Source: Stieleria mannarensis
GTDB lineage: Bacteria > Planctomycetota > Planctomycetia > Pirellulales > Pirellulaceae
Length of the DNA stretch: 64,000 nucleotides
Assembly: GCF_014154935.1 (NCBI RefSeq)
Contig: NZ_JACEHH010000007.1
Coordinates: forward strand, 1 to 64,000
Reading direction: 5' to 3'
Part shown: positions 44,149 to 53,875 of the stretch, one piece after another
How the letters are laid out: each line of letters starts with the position of its first letter
Position numbering within the stretch: the first letter of the stretch is position 1
Notes under the pieces: generated by a model
Databases searched by the model: none
Told to the model about the DNA's origin: nothing
What the model saw: only the letters and a program-made list of their open reading frames with translations
Program-made: the position numbers and the translations under genes

Positions 44149-47121
44149 ATGGAACCGTCTAGAACCGACATGGAAACGATCAACGGCCGCTTCTTGCCCG
44201 ACGAATCAAATCAGCCCCGAACTGGTCACGCCGCACCGCCTCACCCCGCCGATCAATCGCCTGCCCCCGCCGCCGAGGACTCGATGGCAACCGTCTGGGG
44301 AGCCGGCAAGCCGGCGCACGTCGCTGGAACCGGAGACGCGGATCCGGCGGGCCCGCCGCCGTCCCACCGCGACCGCGAGGCAGACCTGCCGGACGCCGAA
44401 TGCACGCTCGGGTCGACGTCGTCCAAACGCGCCGCGACAGGTAAATCCACCGGCGATGCCACCACCGCGGATTCACCGCATTCGCGCCATTCCGATCGGT
44501 ACGTCGAGCTGGGCGAACTGGGGCGCGGGGGCTGGGGCATCGTCCAGCGCGCCCTGGACCGTCAATTGCAACGCGAAGTCGCCGTCAAACGCATCAGCAA
44601 CCCCGGTAAGATCCAACCGGCCCAGCGCGAGCAGTTTCTGCACGAAGCGCGGATCACCAGCGGACTTCAGCACCCCGGCGTCGTCCCGGTCCACGAACTG
44701 GTTGCCGACGAAACGGGTGAAACCTATTACGTGATGAAGTTGCTCGAAGGCGACACGTTGCGTCATCACATCCGCGCCGCACATGCCAAGCAACCCGACC
44801 GGCGCTGGGCCAGGCACGAGTTGCTCGAAGCGATCACACCGCTGCTGCTGCGATTCATCGATGTTTGCAATGCGATGGCCTATGCGCATCGCCGCGGCAT
44901 CATTCACCGCGATCTAAAACCGACCAACGTGATGGCCGGCGCGTTTGGTGAAACGATCGTCGTCGATTGGGGGTTGGCCCGCTATGTCGACGATGCGACC
45001 GACGAAACCACGGTCCACGGTGCCGGACACCAGGACGACCGATCGGGCAGCTATCGTTCTTCCGGGCCGATGGAATCCGAAGGCAGTGTGATCGGAACAC
45101 CGACCTACATGGCCCCCGAACAAGCTCGGGGCGAGCTGGCATCGATGGGCAGCCACAGCGATATCTATTCGCTCGGCGTGATCTTGTATGAAATCATCGC
45201 GGGCAGCCATCCGCACAAGGGCATGGACATCAAAACGGTGCTGCGGCGAGCGAGCCGAGGCCAATGCACGCCGCTGCGTCAGATGCAACCTTGTGTGCCC
45301 AAACCACTGGAAGAAATCGTCCACACCGCAATGGCCCCCAGTGCCGAGCGACGCTACCGGGACGTCGAGACCTTGGCCGACGACGTGCAGCGTTTCATGA
45401 CGGGCCTCCGCGTGTCGGTTCACGACGAAACGCTGGTCGAACGGACGGTTCGTTGGTGCAGCCGACATCGCGGAATCGCGTCAACGGTCGCCGTCGCGGT
45501 GGTCTTGCTGATGGTCGTCTCGGTGATCAGTGCCCTGGTGATCCGTTCGGCCCATCAGGCCGAACGGCAAGCGAGAATCGAAGCCCGCCAGGCACACCAT
45601 GAGTCGCTCGAACGGCTGGTCGATGCACGCGACACCGCCGACACCTGGTTGGTCGACCTGAGCGGTTCCTTGCAATTCCATCCGGCGATGACGCCGCTAC
45701 GAAACGAATTGATCGGCCAGGCACTGAACCAGTACCAACGCTTGATCGAACAACCGATCGATCCGATCGTCGATCACCTCAGCGACGACGTCGACGAGGA
45801 TACGTTCAAAACCAACACTCTGGTCTGGCTGGAACGCGTGAAATGCCATCTGCGTCTGGGTGATCTGTATCGGATGCGCGGACAACGCGACGAATCCCAA
45901 AAACACTTTGCCGTTGCGGATTCCATCCTGGACAAACTGGGACACGCCGTCGATCTGGTCACCCATGTTTCGCTGTACCGATCCGGTCCCGGGCACCGGC
46001 ACGGTGTCCCCCGGCTTGGCGATGACTGGCATTTGCATCAACCGGAACTGGATGAACTGGTTCATCTGGAACGAATCAACACCACCATCGGCCGCGCACT
46101 GGCGACCGAAACGTCGCCTCCGTTGGCCGACGCGATCGCATCCCGTGAAGAACTTCAACATTGGTTGCCCTGGGAACCGCCCGCAGCCCCCGACTTTAAA
46201 CCATCGATCTTTATCGCCCGAGCAATCTCTGCGCGGGTCCGATTGGAAATGGTGATCCAGCGAACCGAGTCCGCCGCACAACGACGCGTGTTCTCGCCCG
46301 AACGCTACGACAACGCCGCCGAATGGGCGCGTTGGCTGGCCGATCATCGTGGCAACCCCAGCGACATCCAACGGTACGAAACGATCGCGACCGAACATGC
46401 CGAGCACCACAGCCGAATCGGTGACTACCCCGCGTCGTTCCAAGCCTGGACCCGCCTAATCGATTTCCTCGGCCATCGCTTGGAATCGCTCGGCCAGCGA
46501 ACCGATTGGATGCAATCACTCGCCCACGCCAAACTCCGTCGCGCCGAAGTGGCGGTGAAGCTCGGCCGCAAAGACGAAGCGGCCAGCGACTACGCCAGTT
46601 CGATCGAGGACCTGGAACGAACCTGGTTGCTGGCCGATGCCGACGAGTTCTTTCGGGTGAACCTGGCAACGGCAGAAAATAATTTGGGCCGTTTGTGGTC
46701 CGACGGCAACGAACAGCAACGTCAAGAAGCAAAGCGATTGTTCGCCCGTTCGATCGCCACCTACCAACAACTGCTCAGTGAATCGGCAACCCCCGACATT
46801 CTGCGGCGTTTGGCACAGACGCACACCGCGATGGCTGAAACCATCCGCGCCTCGACCAACGCCAGCGACGCAGACGGCGACTCGACCGCCGAACAGTTAG
46901 AACATCTACAGCATGCCACGCTGGCGTACGAAATCTTGCGAGACCAGCAACTGCTAAACAATGCCGACCGACTGAATTGGGCGACAACGCTTGTCGATCG
47001 ACGATCCCTTGATCCCGAGGCGGTCGATCAGGCAACGATCCAGAATCTACTCAACGAGATCAACGCCGAGGAATTGACCGAATCCCAACGTGCGAAACTT
47101 CGCTCGTTGCGTGCCGGCTAG
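44149..47121 (+). CDS. membrane Ser/Thr protein kinase with TPR-like extracytoplasmic region (kinase 2)
   Basis: About 990 residues if the ATG at 44149 is used; the frame stays open to 43951, overlapping the divergent GNAT gene, and another ATG is at 44170, so the start is uncertain. After a disordered Pro/Ala/Thr-rich N-terminus comes a kinase domain (about 115-430): GELGRGGWGIVQRALD, VAVKRIS, HRDLKPTNVMAG (about 252), VVDWGLARY (DWG replacing DFG), GTPTYMAPEQARGE. One transmembrane helix (IASTVAVAVVLLMVVSVISA, about 443-462) is followed by ~530 helical residues with TPR-like repeats (CHLRLGDLYRMRGQRDESQK; LGRKDEAASDYASSIEDLER). A WD-like DFG variant is common in this planctomycete kinase group. 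Confidence 0.87.
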   Translation: MEPSRTDMETINGRFLPDESNQPRTGHAAPPHPADQSPAPAAEDSMATVWGAGKPAHVAGTGDADPAGPPPSHRDREADLPDAECTLGSTSSKRAATGKSTGDATTADSPHSRHSDRYVELGELGRGGWGIVQRALDRQLQREVAVKRISNPGKIQPAQREQFLHEARITSGLQHPGVVPVHELVADETGETYYVMKLLEGDTLRHHIRAAHAKQPDRRWARHELLEAITPLLLRFIDVCNAMAYAHRRGIIHRDLKPTNVMAGAFGETIVVDWGLARYVDDATDETTVHGAGHQDDRSGSYRSSGPMESEGSVIGTPTYMAPEQARGELASMGSHSDIYSLGVILYEIIAGSHPHKGMDIKTVLRRASRGQCTPLRQMQPCVPKPLEEIVHTAMAPSAERRYRDVETLADDVQRFMTGLRVSVHDETLVERTVRWCSRHRGIASTVAVAVVLLMVVSVISALVIRSAHQAERQARIEARQAHHESLERLVDARDTADTWLVDLSGSLQFHPAMTPLRNELIGQALNQYQRLIEQPIDPIVDHLSDDVDEDTFKTNTLVWLERVKCHLRLGDLYRMRGQRDESQKHFAVADSILDKLGHAVDLVTHVSLYRSGPGHRHGVPRLGDDWHLHQPELDELVHLERINTTIGRALATETSPPLADAIASREELQHWLPWEPPAAPDFKPSIFIARAISARVRLEMVIQRTESAAQRRVFSPERYDNAAEWARWLADHRGNPSDIQRYETIATEHAEHHSRIGDYPASFQAWTRLIDFLGHRLESLGQRTDWMQSLAHAKLRRAEVAVKLGRKDEAASDYASSIEDLERTWLLADADEFFRVNLATAENNLGRLWSDGNEQQRQEAKRLFARSIATYQQLLSESATPDILRRLAQTHTAMAETIRASTNASDADGDSTAEQLEHLQHATLAYEILRDQQLLNNADRLNWATTLVDRRSLDPEAVDQATIQNLLNEINAEELTESQRAKLRSLRAG

Positions 47122-47189
47122 CAGTGCATCACCTTGCTGGGGCTTAGGGGGGATCCGACCCGAATCGCACGGGCATCAACGTTGGTGTC

Positions 47190-47264
47190 TAGCCTTTAGG
47201 CGATTTTTCCCGCTGCGGAGCAGCGACGGGGCGGCTAAAGCCTGCACACCAGCGAATTGCCGTT
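47190..47264. repeat. nested hairpin repeat (TCTAGCCTTTAGGC type)
   Basis: GTTGGTGTCTAGCCTTTAGG is mirrored by CGGCTAAAGCCTGCACACCA (imperfect arms), enclosing a second hairpin, CCCGCTGC-GGA-GCAGCG. It is a free-standing intergenic structure between kinase 2 and the TonB receptor, 25-75 bp after the surrounding non-coding start. The same look is common in planctomycete gaps, but only one copy is in this window. Confidence 0.55.
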
Positions 47265-47409
47265 AGTGTTTTCCGTCAAATCCGTGTTCCGCACCGTTCC
47301 GCTCGGCTGGATCAAGACGATTCCCCGCTTACGTCCCTCGCCAAGACATCACAGCGCCATCATTCCGATTCGCGAGGGACCTCACAATCTGTAACGGGAA
47401 AGGACACCC

Positions 47410-49665
47410 ATGGGCTTGGACACCACGACGAGAATCGCTGCCTGTTGGGCCATGTGTTGCGCTTTGGCGGCACTGGTCGGTGCGCAACAGCCCCTGCCGG
47501 ATCCTTCATCCGACCTTGCGTTTCAATCCGCCCGCCCCAAAGACGCGTCGCAAAACCCTCAACCGTCGCTGAAACCGGACGAGCGTCTGGCAAAGCTGTT
47601 CGGCGATGTCAATCAAGTCGATGACCTGCCACCGGCGCGGCGCAATCGAGCCCACAGCCCGGCCGCCGACGCGGTGTTTTCGGCCGAAGCCACCGGACGC
47701 CGGACCAGCGATATCGGGCACTTGGTCGAACGATCCAAAGCCGCCCACGGGGTCGCGATCCAGCACCGCACGCCGATCGTCAGCGACACGCGGGTTCGCG
47801 GACAACGCGTCGGCCAGGTTCTGGCATCGGGGTCGTACTGGGCACCGGCGCGAATGGACTTGGACACGATGATGAGCAAGATCGATTCGCGGCTGATCGA
47901 CAACCTGATCTTGATCAAAGGCCCGTATGCGGCAAAGTACGGGCCTGGATTTCGCTTCGTCGATTTGGACTTTGTCAAAGCCCCTCGCTATCAAGGCGGG
48001 TTCCAAACCCACGGCAGCACCAGCGCGACGTACAACAGCAACGGCCAGCAATGGTATGGCCGCCAGTCGTTCAACGGCGGCAGCGACCGCTACGGTTTCT
48101 TTGTCAGCTACGGACATGCAACCGGCAATGACTATGAAACCGGCGAATCGGATTTCTTCATGCCGTCCAGCTACAAGTCGCGTGACATCTTCGTCGCCTT
48201 TGGCGTGGACCTGTCCCCGACGCAATCGCTGGAATTCAATGTTTTGCGATTGGATCAGACCGACGTGGAATTTCCCGGCCTGGTGTATGACTTGAACTTT
48301 CTGGTCACCGACGGTTACGAAGTGACGTACACCCACACCGCGCCGGGGTTTGCCGACCGGTTTCGAGCCGAGGTCTGGTACAACCGCACGCGTTTCGAAG
48401 GCGACACGTTGCGGCCCGGAAAAAACCGCCAGATTCCCGAGTTGCGATTTAGTCTGGAATCAACCAGCGGCTTTGACGGCTATGCGGTGACCGACGGTGA
48501 CGGATTGTCGGGCGGCTACCGGCTGGAAAGCACCTACCTGACCGGAAACGGTGAAGTCGCCGTCGGCACCGATTTGATTATTTTGAATCAACAACTCAAC
48601 GACATCGAACCGGTGGCACCGCCGTCGGACAACAACTTTCCCATCCCCCGCAGTCATTCCATTGACGTCGGCGTCTATGTCGAAGACGTCGAACAGATCA
48701 ACGCCTGTTGGACGATGACCGCCGGTGCCCGCATCGATGGCGTGTTCGCCGATTCCGATGACATCGTCGACGGGGTCCCGGTCCCGCTCTCGTTGCTCAA
48801 GGACGCGAACCTGGACCAAGACTTCTTGCTCGGTTCGGCATACCTGACGTCCAACTATCGCTTCTCGCCGGGATGGTCGCTGAACACCGGAATCGGCACG
48901 GCACACCGCAACCCGACCTTGACCGAGATGTACGTCGAATCCTCGTTCATCGGATCGTTGCAACGGGGGCTGACGTTTCTGCAGGGTGACCCGGAATTGG
49001 AGAGCGAAAAAATCCTGCAAGTCGACGCAGGTTTACAGTACGAAGATTCGACGACTCAGTTGGGCGTTCAAACCTACTACAGTTGGATTCACGACTACAT
49101 CACCTATGACCTGATCGATCCGGCGGGAACCGTCGACGGTTTCCAACAAGGCGCCTACTTCGTCAACACCGACTTGGCGTCGATCGCCGGGGCAGAGTTC
49201 TACGCCCAGCATGCCGCGCGAAACTGGTTGACCGTGTTCGGGATCACCAGCTACACCGAAGGCCGCGACCTGTCTCGCAACGCCCCGGCGCGACTCTCTT
49301 ACTTGCCCGACCGCAGCGATCTGGAGGGTGTCGATCACGAACCGTTGCCGGGCATCCATCCGCTCGAAGCCCGCATCGGATTCTTGCTGCATGATCCCTG
49401 TCCCGGCCAGCGCTGGGGGATCGAGTTTTCTGCCCGTGTGGTCGACAATCAAGATCGTGTCGCCGAATCGCTGGACGAAGAACCGACACCGGGCTTCACC
49501 ACCTATGACATCCGCGGATACCGCTGGATGGGCCCGGTGTTGCTGACCGGCGGCGTGGAAAACCTGACCGACAAGTTCTATCAAGAACACATCGATTATC
49601 GCAGCGGATTGGGAGTCTTTCGGCCTGGCATCAGCGGCTACTTCGGTTCCGAATGGCGGTATTGA
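47410..49665 (+). CDS. TonB-dependent outer-membrane receptor
   Basis: 751 residues with a signal peptide (about 1-25). A plug domain lies within residues about 95-210 (RVRGQRVGQVLASGSYWAPA, SRLIDNLILIKGPYAAKYGP), followed by a beta barrel of alternating aromatic strands (RYGFFVSYGHATGNDYETGE; FRAEVWYNRTRFEGDTLR; GVQTYYSWIHDYITYDL). The C-terminus GVFRPGISGYFGSEWRY ends in an aromatic residue, the outer-membrane assembly signal. No clear TonB box can be fixed. Substrate unknown; no Fur box or siderophore gene is adjacent. Its start has GGGAAAGGA upstream. Confidence 0.9.
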   Translation: MGLDTTTRIAACWAMCCALAALVGAQQPLPDPSSDLAFQSARPKDASQNPQPSLKPDERLAKLFGDVNQVDDLPPARRNRAHSPAADAVFSAEATGRRTSDIGHLVERSKAAHGVAIQHRTPIVSDTRVRGQRVGQVLASGSYWAPARMDLDTMMSKIDSRLIDNLILIKGPYAAKYGPGFRFVDLDFVKAPRYQGGFQTHGSTSATYNSNGQQWYGRQSFNGGSDRYGFFVSYGHATGNDYETGESDFFMPSSYKSRDIFVAFGVDLSPTQSLEFNVLRLDQTDVEFPGLVYDLNFLVTDGYEVTYTHTAPGFADRFRAEVWYNRTRFEGDTLRPGKNRQIPELRFSLESTSGFDGYAVTDGDGLSGGYRLESTYLTGNGEVAVGTDLIILNQQLNDIEPVAPPSDNNFPIPRSHSIDVGVYVEDVEQINACWTMTAGARIDGVFADSDDIVDGVPVPLSLLKDANLDQDFLLGSAYLTSNYRFSPGWSLNTGIGTAHRNPTLTEMYVESSFIGSLQRGLTFLQGDPELESEKILQVDAGLQYEDSTTQLGVQTYYSWIHDYITYDLIDPAGTVDGFQQGAYFVNTDLASIAGAEFYAQHAARNWLTVFGITSYTEGRDLSRNAPARLSYLPDRSDLEGVDHEPLPGIHPLEARIGFLLHDPCPGQRWGIEFSARVVDNQDRVAESLDEEPTPGFTTYDIRGYRWMGPVLLTGGVENLTDKFYQEHIDYRSGLGVFRPGISGYFGSEWRY

Positions 49666-49833
49666 TTGATACAATCCGGATCAGCGGAACGATCGGTTTG
49701 TGGCCCCGGTTTCGCCGACCAAGCCGCCACGGGCGACACAATCGGATCAGGCGGATGGCGAAGTGTGACCCATCTTTGTGAGCCCGATTGACAGACTCCA
49801 AAGCGTCCCCAACGACCTTGATGAACTGACACG

Positions 49834-50847
49834 ATGCCTGCTGCAACCACCCCCGACCCATTAAAGGGTGACACCAATCCCGACGGCCTGCTCGGCTCGG
49901 CAAAGGATTCCGCCAACGGTTCGGTCCATGACGGTCCCATCGACACACCGGTGCATCTGGAACCCGAAGCCACGTTGCAACGTTCGCCCGATCCGTCGCT
50001 CAGCCATCGCAACGACCAATCCTGTTTGGTCCAGATCTACCCGCCCGATGTCGTCGACGGGATGTTGTTGATTGAAAAAGACGAATTGTTGATCGGCCGC
50101 GAGTCGGGTTCGGATCTGTTGCTTCGAGACACCAGTGTCTCGCGACAACACGCCGTCATCCGGCGCACCGAGTCCGGTTTTGAACTCGAAGATCTCGACA
50201 GCACCAACGGCACGTTTGTCGGTGGTCACCAAGTGAAACGGGCATGCCTGAATTCCGGGGACACGATTCGCTTGGGCAGTTTTCTGTTCAAATTCCTTTC
50301 CGCCGGTAGCGTCGAATCGCAGTACCACGAAACGGTCTACTCGGCGCTGACGCGCGATGCGTTGACCGGGACGATGAACAAACGCTACCTGCTGGAAACC
50401 CTCAATCGCTCGATCGCCGCCGCGGTCCGCCAACAGCAACCGCTGACCGTCGTGATGCTGGACATCGATCATTTCAAAAGCGTCAACGATAACTATGGAC
50501 ACTTGGTCGGCGACGAGGTGTTACGCGAATTCGGAAAACGTGTCTCGGCCGGGTGTCGCGAAGACGATTTGTTGGCCCGCTATGGCGGCGAAGAATTCTG
50601 TTTGCTGCTCTCGGCCACCGCGGCCGATGAAGCAGCCGAGGTCGCCGAGCGCTGCCGCCATGCGGTCTGTGATCAACCTTTCCAGACTGCTGCCGGACCG
50701 CTCGAGATCACCGCCAGCTTCGGGTTTGCGGTTTTGGACCACCAGCACGGCGAGACCGGCATGGAACTGATCCGAAGGGCCGACCAGCAGCTTTATCAGG
50801 CCAAACGCAAGGGCCGCAATCGGGTTTGCGGCCAGGGCATCGCCTGA
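49834..50847 (+). CDS. FHA-GGDEF diguanylate cyclase
   Basis: 337 residues. An N-terminal FHA domain (about 75-150) has LLIGRESGSDLLLRDTSVSR, then HAVIRR and DSTNGTFVGGHQV, expected to bind a phosphothreonine. The C-terminal GGDEF domain (about 170-335) carries DALTGTMNKRYLLETLNR, MLDIDHFKSVNDNYGHLVGD, the active site YGGEEF (about 250-255) and an intact inhibitory I-site RxxD (REDD) five residues before it. It should synthesise cyclic-di-GMP under product inhibition, with localisation or activity set by phosphorylation. Two Ser/Thr kinases lie in this window, one (kinase 2) about 2.7 kb upstream; linkage is only suggestive. Confidence 0.93.
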   Translation: MPAATTPDPLKGDTNPDGLLGSAKDSANGSVHDGPIDTPVHLEPEATLQRSPDPSLSHRNDQSCLVQIYPPDVVDGMLLIEKDELLIGRESGSDLLLRDTSVSRQHAVIRRTESGFELEDLDSTNGTFVGGHQVKRACLNSGDTIRLGSFLFKFLSAGSVESQYHETVYSALTRDALTGTMNKRYLLETLNRSIAAAVRQQQPLTVVMLDIDHFKSVNDNYGHLVGDEVLREFGKRVSAGCREDDLLARYGGEEFCLLLSATAADEAAEVAERCRHAVCDQPFQTAAGPLEITASFGFAVLDHQHGETGMELIRRADQQLYQAKRKGRNRVCGQGIA

Positions 50848-50895
50848 CCGGTGGGAAGGTCTTGATACACCCTGTCCCCAACCGACGGGCATCCC

Positions 50896-50923
50896 ATCAT
50901 TCTGCCCCGTATCGTTCTGCCAT
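50896..50923 (-). repeat. GGCAGAATGAT iteron pair
   Basis: Read on the minus strand: ATGGCAGAACGATACGGGGC then AGAATGAT, two iterons of the family seen at 17847, 19137 and 63313. Here it lies between the diguanylate cyclase and the hemerythrin-like gene and has no terminator hairpin attached. Confidence 0.8.
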
Positions 50924-51003
50924 CCGTGCCCTCATCCCCACCGACGCACCAGGACGATGTGAGTGGGGAGTAGGGTAGGAAGATTTTGGAGGTAGGAAAA
51001 TGA

Positions 51004-51537
51004 TCAATCGCCGACGCCCAGATCGTCGTCGAAACTTTCCAGAATCAATTTCAACTCGGACTCTTCGTGGTTTTCAAAACTCTTTTTGAACGCTTTGAAA
51101 CGACGCATCAGCTTGGTGACGTGTTCGGACGCCTCGCTGTTCAATTCTAGAATCCCATCGGCCAAGTCACGGATCTGTGAATAGAGCGTGGAGTGTTGTG
51201 AGCGCAGCGTTTCGGCGTTCAAACTCAAATGTGGCGCGATATCGACGGCATCGTCAAAGTAACCGTAAGCCTCTTCCAGCGAAAAGTGGATCGCCAACTG
51301 GTCTCTCAACTCCGCCAGCGAGGCGATCAGTTCCGGCCAATGGTTCTTGACAGTTTCCGGATGCGAAAACATCGGAATCAGGCGATCCCAGAGCGATTTT
51401 AATTGACGGTTGTCGTCTTTAATCTCCCTCAGAAAAGCCGCATTGACGGTCAATCGACCGACCGGTTTGCTGGCTAAGCCTTCTCCTGATGATTTCCCAG
51501 CGGCCCGCTGGTTACTTGGCGCAAGCGCGTCAGACAT
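51004..51537 (-). CDS. hemerythrin-like four-helix protein
   Basis: 177 residues. Pattern of a hemerythrin HHE bundle: helix 1 LREIKDDNRQLKSLWDRLIP, helix 2 RDQLAIHFSLEEAYGYFDD (HFxxEE), helix 3 LRSQHSTLYSQIRDL and helix 4 SFENHEESELKLILESFD (HExxE). Most diiron ligands are present, but helix 1 has Asn where the canonical D-H-x-x-L His belongs, so the site may be altered or not bind oxygen. The N-terminal 30 residues are Ala/Ser-rich and non-conserved. AAAGGA lies 8 bases before the start. Possible roles are O2/NO sensing or storage, unproven. Confidence 0.7.
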   Translation of the reverse strand: MSDALAPSNQRAAGKSSGEGLASKPVGRLTVNAAFLREIKDDNRQLKSLWDRLIPMFSHPETVKNHWPELIASLAELRDQLAIHFSLEEAYGYFDDAVDIAPHLSLNAETLRSQHSTLYSQIRDLADGILELNSEASEHVTKLMRRFKAFKKSFENHEESELKLILESFDDDLGVGD

Positions 51538-51677
51538 CGGTGTGATCCTTTGGTTTTTGAGGCTGCCACTATTGTAACCACCATTTCCACGCGGCGTAGC
51601 GTTTCAAGGCCGTTTTGGTCGATCTTGGCACTCTGGATGGCCCGCCACAGACGGGTAGGCGCGATTGCCCAAACTGG

Positions 51678-52637
51678 TCATGCATCAAAAATCGGAAACG
51701 CCATCACCTGTTCGATTTTTTCGGCACCGACCTTCAACATCAACAACCGATCGATCCCCAGCGCCACACCGCTACATGGCGGCAAACCCGCACGCATTGC
51801 GGCGACCAACGTCGTCTCGACCTCCAGTGGTTCGCGCCCCGATGCGATCCGCTTTCGGTTGTTTACCTCATAACGCTCCAGCAACGTCCGGGCATCCAGC
51901 AATTCATCATAGCCGTTGGCCACTTCGATCCCGCGAACATACAGTTCGAACCGGGCGGCACAGTGGCGGTCCTTCGCCGACGGTTTAGCCAGTGCCGCTT
52001 GCGAAAGAGGGTAATCGGTCAACAGGACCGGACGCTCCAACCCCAGCGTCGGCGCGATCCGCGCGGACAATAGACAGTCCAACAATTGATCGCGATCATC
52101 ACCGACCGTCGCGGCCATCGACGCATCGATCCCGCCAACCAGGTCACGCAGATCGTCAACGCCAACCTCGATCGGATCGATACCAAGTTGTCGCCCAAAG
52201 GCGTCGCGGTACGGGAGCGAATCGTAGCCGTCGGCTTGCAGAATCGACGCGACGAACTGACCGGTCAATCGCATCGCCGATTCGATGTCCCCCCCGACCT
52301 CGTACCATTCCAACATCGTGAATTCGATGTTGTGCCATTGTCCGGCTTCACCGCCACGAAACACCGGACCGACGCTGTAGATCGACGGTGCACCGCTGGC
52401 CAACATCCGCTTCATCGCCGACTCAGGAGACGTTTGTAAATAAAACCGTTCGGGCAGCCGCGGATCCGAAATACCAAGCGCACTCGAATCGAGTGTCAAC
52501 GGATCCAGGTACGCGTCGACCACACAGTCGCGCGACAGACAAGGCGGCTGAGTTTCCAAGAAACCATGCTGATCAAAAAAGCGACGGGTCTGGCGAAGCA
52601 ACTCGGCACGCGCGGCGAGATGGTTTACATTGGCCAT
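51678..52637 (-). CDS. epmA: EF-P--lysine ligase (lysyl-tRNA synthetase-like)
   Basis: 319 residues from the ATG at 52637 with AAAGAGG upstream; the frame runs further to 52910 but that part is a shadow of the divergent gene. It is a class II LysRS catalytic core without an anticodon-binding domain, the EpmA (PoxA/GenX/YjeA) architecture that ligates beta-lysine onto elongation factor P. Motif 2 is VFRGGEAGQWHNIEFTMLEW; the substrate region includes VANGYDELLDARTLLERYE; motif 3 is GVALGIDRLLMLKVG. The EF-P gene and the lysine aminomutase EpmB are not in the window, so the partner genes must lie elsewhere. Confidence 0.93.
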   Translation of the reverse strand: MANVNHLAARAELLRQTRRFFDQHGFLETQPPCLSRDCVVDAYLDPLTLDSSALGISDPRLPERFYLQTSPESAMKRMLASGAPSIYSVGPVFRGGEAGQWHNIEFTMLEWYEVGGDIESAMRLTGQFVASILQADGYDSLPYRDAFGRQLGIDPIEVGVDDLRDLVGGIDASMAATVGDDRDQLLDCLLSARIAPTLGLERPVLLTDYPLSQAALAKPSAKDRHCAARFELYVRGIEVANGYDELLDARTLLERYEVNNRKRIASGREPLEVETTLVAAMRAGLPPCSGVALGIDRLLMLKVGAEKIEQVMAFPIFDA

Positions 52638-52693
52638 GACAGAACCTCTTTCCTTTGCATCTTGACGTTCGCCCTCGCTACGCAACTTTCTTC

Positions 52694-53737
52694 GTGATTC
52701 CACCTTCGCCTGACCGCTACGCACGCCAACGCCAGTTCGCCCCGATCGGCGCCGAGGGGCAACAGCGGATTGAACAAGCCGACGTGGCCGTCCTGGGTTG
52801 CGGCGCGCTGGGAACGGTCGCCGCGGAACTCCTGTGTCGAGCCGGCGTCGGTCAAATTCGAATCGTTGACCGTGATGTTGTCGAGTGGACGAATCTGCAA
52901 CGCCAATCACTGTTCGATAGCGACGACGCCCGCCAGGGAGCCAGCAAAGCCGAAGCCGCCTGCCATCGACTGCGACAGATCAACGACCAGGTCCAACTCA
53001 CGCCGATCGTCGCCGATGTCAATGCGGGAAACATCCAGTCCGTCTTGGACGGCGCGCAACTGGTGGTCGATGCCACCGACAACTTCGGGATTCGATTCCT
53101 GTTGAATGATTGGGCGCTTGCCACCGGCACCGCTTGGGTGCACGGCGGATGCGTCGGCGCGGCCGGACAGGTGCGGTTGTTCGATGGAAACGAGCGTCCG
53201 TGTTTTCGATGCTTGGTTCCCCAGCTGCCGCCGGCCGGCGCGGTCGACACCTGCGACACCGCCGGAGTCATCGGACCGGCGACCCACCTGATCGCCAGTT
53301 TGCAATCGGCCGAGGCGATCAAGTGGATCTCGGGCAACCGCGACGCCGTTTCAAGCTCCGTGCTGTCGATCGACTTGTGGAACAATCGCATCCGCCAAGT
53401 CGAACTCGATCCCGCCATCGCCCCCAACTGTATCGCCTGCGTCGGCCGCGAGTTCGAATTCTTGCGCGGCGATGCGTTTCAAAGCAGCGAAGGCGCGTTG
53501 TGCGGCCGCGACGCCGTGCAACTGAATCCGCAAACCGACAACTTGCGAATCGATCTGACCGAAATGGCGCGGCGTTGGGAATCGATCGGCACCGTCCAGT
53601 CGACACGTTTCTTCACCCGATTGCAGATCGACGACACGACCCAGTTGACGTTGTTTCGTGACGGACGGGTCGTCGTCGACGGGACCGATGACGTGGCCCG
53701 GGCGCGGTCCTTGTTTGATCGTTTCGTCGGCAATTAG
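52694..53737 (+). CDS. ThiF/MoeB/HesA-family E1-like adenylyltransferase
   Basis: About 347 residues from the GTG at 52694; a TTG at 52655 is also in frame but the family begins near RYARQRQFAPIGAEGQQRI. It adenylates the C-terminal glycine of a ubiquitin-like sulfur carrier such as ThiS or MoaD. Visible: nucleotide loop VLGCGALGTVAAELLCRAGV, RxxxxR motif in VVEWTNLQRQ, VVDATDNFGIRFLLND, the catalytic Cys in VDTCDTAGVIGPATHL and a zinc site from CFRCLVP and CIACVGREFE. The C-terminal ~90 residues are unlike rhodanese and unassigned. It is divergent from epmA by 56 bp. The carrier protein is not nearby, so thiamine versus molybdopterin cannot be decided. Confidence 0.85.
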   Translation: MIPPSPDRYARQRQFAPIGAEGQQRIEQADVAVLGCGALGTVAAELLCRAGVGQIRIVDRDVVEWTNLQRQSLFDSDDARQGASKAEAACHRLRQINDQVQLTPIVADVNAGNIQSVLDGAQLVVDATDNFGIRFLLNDWALATGTAWVHGGCVGAAGQVRLFDGNERPCFRCLVPQLPPAGAVDTCDTAGVIGPATHLIASLQSAEAIKWISGNRDAVSSSVLSIDLWNNRIRQVELDPAIAPNCIACVGREFEFLRGDAFQSSEGALCGRDAVQLNPQTDNLRIDLTEMARRWESIGTVQSTRFFTRLQIDDTTQLTLFRDGRVVVDGTDDVARARSLFDRFVGN

Positions 53738-53875
53738 TGCCGCGTCAATTGATCTCAAACGATGATCCGCCGTTTGACATCCAAAGTCGGCACACCGGCG
53801 GCGGCCCCAACCGCTATAAAGACATCCTTGTCACTGCGAACGACTTTCATCATCTCCATCCATCAAGATTCAACC

